Below are positions 12,407 to 12,820 of a stretch of DNA of 12,820 nt, piece by piece. The stretch spans positions 1 through 12,820 of the forward strand of contig JBIOWF010000319.1 of the NCBI GenBank assembly GCA_044868295.1, given 5' to 3'. Positions within the stretch are counted from its first letter, which is position 1. Each line of letters opens with the position of its first letter. The notes beneath the pieces are model-generated. The model was not told the origin of the DNA, made no database searches, and saw nothing but the letters and a program-made list of their open reading frames with translations. Both the position numbers and the translations under genes were made by a program. Source of the stretch: JBIOWF01 sp044868295 (GTDB lineage: Bacteria > Actinomycetota > Actinomycetes > Streptosporangiales > Streptosporangiaceae).

Positions 12407-12820
12407 ATGGACGCTACTCAGGTGTGCTTCTACGAGGGTCCCAACTACACCGGCAAGGAGCACATTTACAACGAGAACGATGACGTGACGTTCCACTATC
12501 CCGAGGAGCTCAACGACCGATTCAAGTCGGTCAAGGTCGGCGCCCTGGTCAAGGTGCTGGCCTGGCAGCACAGCGATGGCGGCGGCAAGCACGAGATCTG
12601 GGAGAAGGACAACCCCGACATCAGCGCCATTGACGGCCTCTCGAAGTTCAAGATCATCGCAAACAGCACCCAGGCCATCGCGGTCCGGTTCGAGAAGCAC
12701 GTCGCCAACGGTCCCTACTGCATGTACATCAAGGCGGCAGGGGTGTCCGACGGCATGGTCAAGTCGTGCGCCGACGACCCGCGGTTCAAGCTGATCGGGA
12801 TCATGCCCGTGGAGGGTCCG
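12407..12820 (+). CDS. Beta/gamma-crystallin-like protein, 3' end beyond the window
   Basis: At least 138 residues, with the frame open to the window's edge. The start resembles a beta/gamma-crystallin Greek-key motif: VCFYEGPNYTGKEHIY (residues 6-21) fits the aromatic...Y-x-G signature, and LNDRFKSVKVG (35-45) fits the conserved LNDxxSSxKV strand. The usual calcium motif is (N/D)(N/D)xx(S/T)S; here NDRFKS has Lys at the fifth position, so calcium binding may be weakened. A second repeat-like stretch (FKIIANSTQAIAVRF, PYCMYIKAAG) follows. Streptomyces metalloprotease inhibitors (family I36) share this fold but are secreted, while this protein starts MDATQVCF with no signal peptide. ATG 12407 is supported by AAAGGA about eight bases upstream. 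The function is unknown; a stress- or spore-related structural role or an inhibitor are both possible. Confidence 0.75.
   Translation, partial: MDATQVCFYEGPNYTGKEHIYNENDDVTFHYPEELNDRFKSVKVGALVKVLAWQHSDGGGKHEIWEKDNPDISAIDGLSKFKIIANSTQAIAVRFEKHVANGPYCMYIKAAGVSDGMVKSCADDPRFKLIGIMPVEGP

Noticed and set aside
1..12820. CRISPR array, tRNA, rRNA, or defence island
   Set aside because: No regularly spaced repeats, no cloverleaf-like sequence that I could see, and no nuclease, helicase, toxin or methyltransferase genes grouped together.

Overview
This 12.8 kb window is high-GC DNA from a filamentous actinobacterium. Codons end almost always in G or C, several starts are GTG, and heme genes of the Gram-positive coproporphyrin type sit beside DUF3000, RNase D and DUF4349 genes. 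The gene mix suggests Streptosporangiaceae or a relative (Streptosporangium, Nonomuraea, Microbispora), but that is inferred from memory of gene neighbourhoods and was not tested. Most of the window is ordinary chromosomal housekeeping sequence. I found no phage, CRISPR array, tRNA, rRNA or clear biosynthetic cluster.

Layout. (1) 1-785 is a decayed edge. A TnpB transposase fragment runs directly into the C-terminal half of a LacI-type regulator, followed by a short unassigned stretch. (2) 786-2610, minus strand, is a two-gene unit of DUF3000 then RNase D. A 55-residue zinc-ribbon protein (2680-2847, minus) lies just upstream, with a neat inverted repeat in front of it. (3) 3276-7838 is the heme region. 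It holds hemE (plus), a GC-rich hairpin terminator, a DUF4349 lipoprotein (minus), then the overlapping pair hemG(cgoX)-hemQ (plus). (4) 7985-9466 holds an unknown membrane-anchored protein (plus), a small DUF6221-like protein (minus) and msrB (minus). (5) 9887-12074, plus strand, holds a standalone LigD-type polymerase, then a TetR regulator and a hotdog thioesterase in one operon behind a probable self-operator. (6) 12407 to the window edge is a beta/gamma-crystallin-like protein with no signal peptide, cut by the edge.

How the genes work together. HemE makes coproporphyrinogen III, HemG/CgoX oxidises it to coproporphyrin III, and HemQ decarboxylates iron-coproporphyrin to heme b. The ferrochelatase step and the early pathway must be encoded elsewhere. 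MsrB repairs oxidised methionine and the LigD-type polymerase acts in DNA repair, but nothing ties these two into one system. TetR and the thioesterase look like an autoregulated acyl-CoA-handling pair.

The most useful pattern across the window is regulatory. Five genes (DUF3000, hemG, msrB, ligD-type polymerase, tetR) have a TANNNT -10 hexamer ending only 6-8 nt before the start codon, and hemE has a weaker version. This points to leaderless transcripts and helps fix the starts. Other genes carry Shine-Dalgarno sequences. I did not find a convincing new multi-gene system. The best leads are the TnpB/LacI junction, the repeated hemE tail beside its terminator, the inverted repeat ahead of the zinc-ribbon gene, and the palindrome-rich gap before the LigD-type polymerase.
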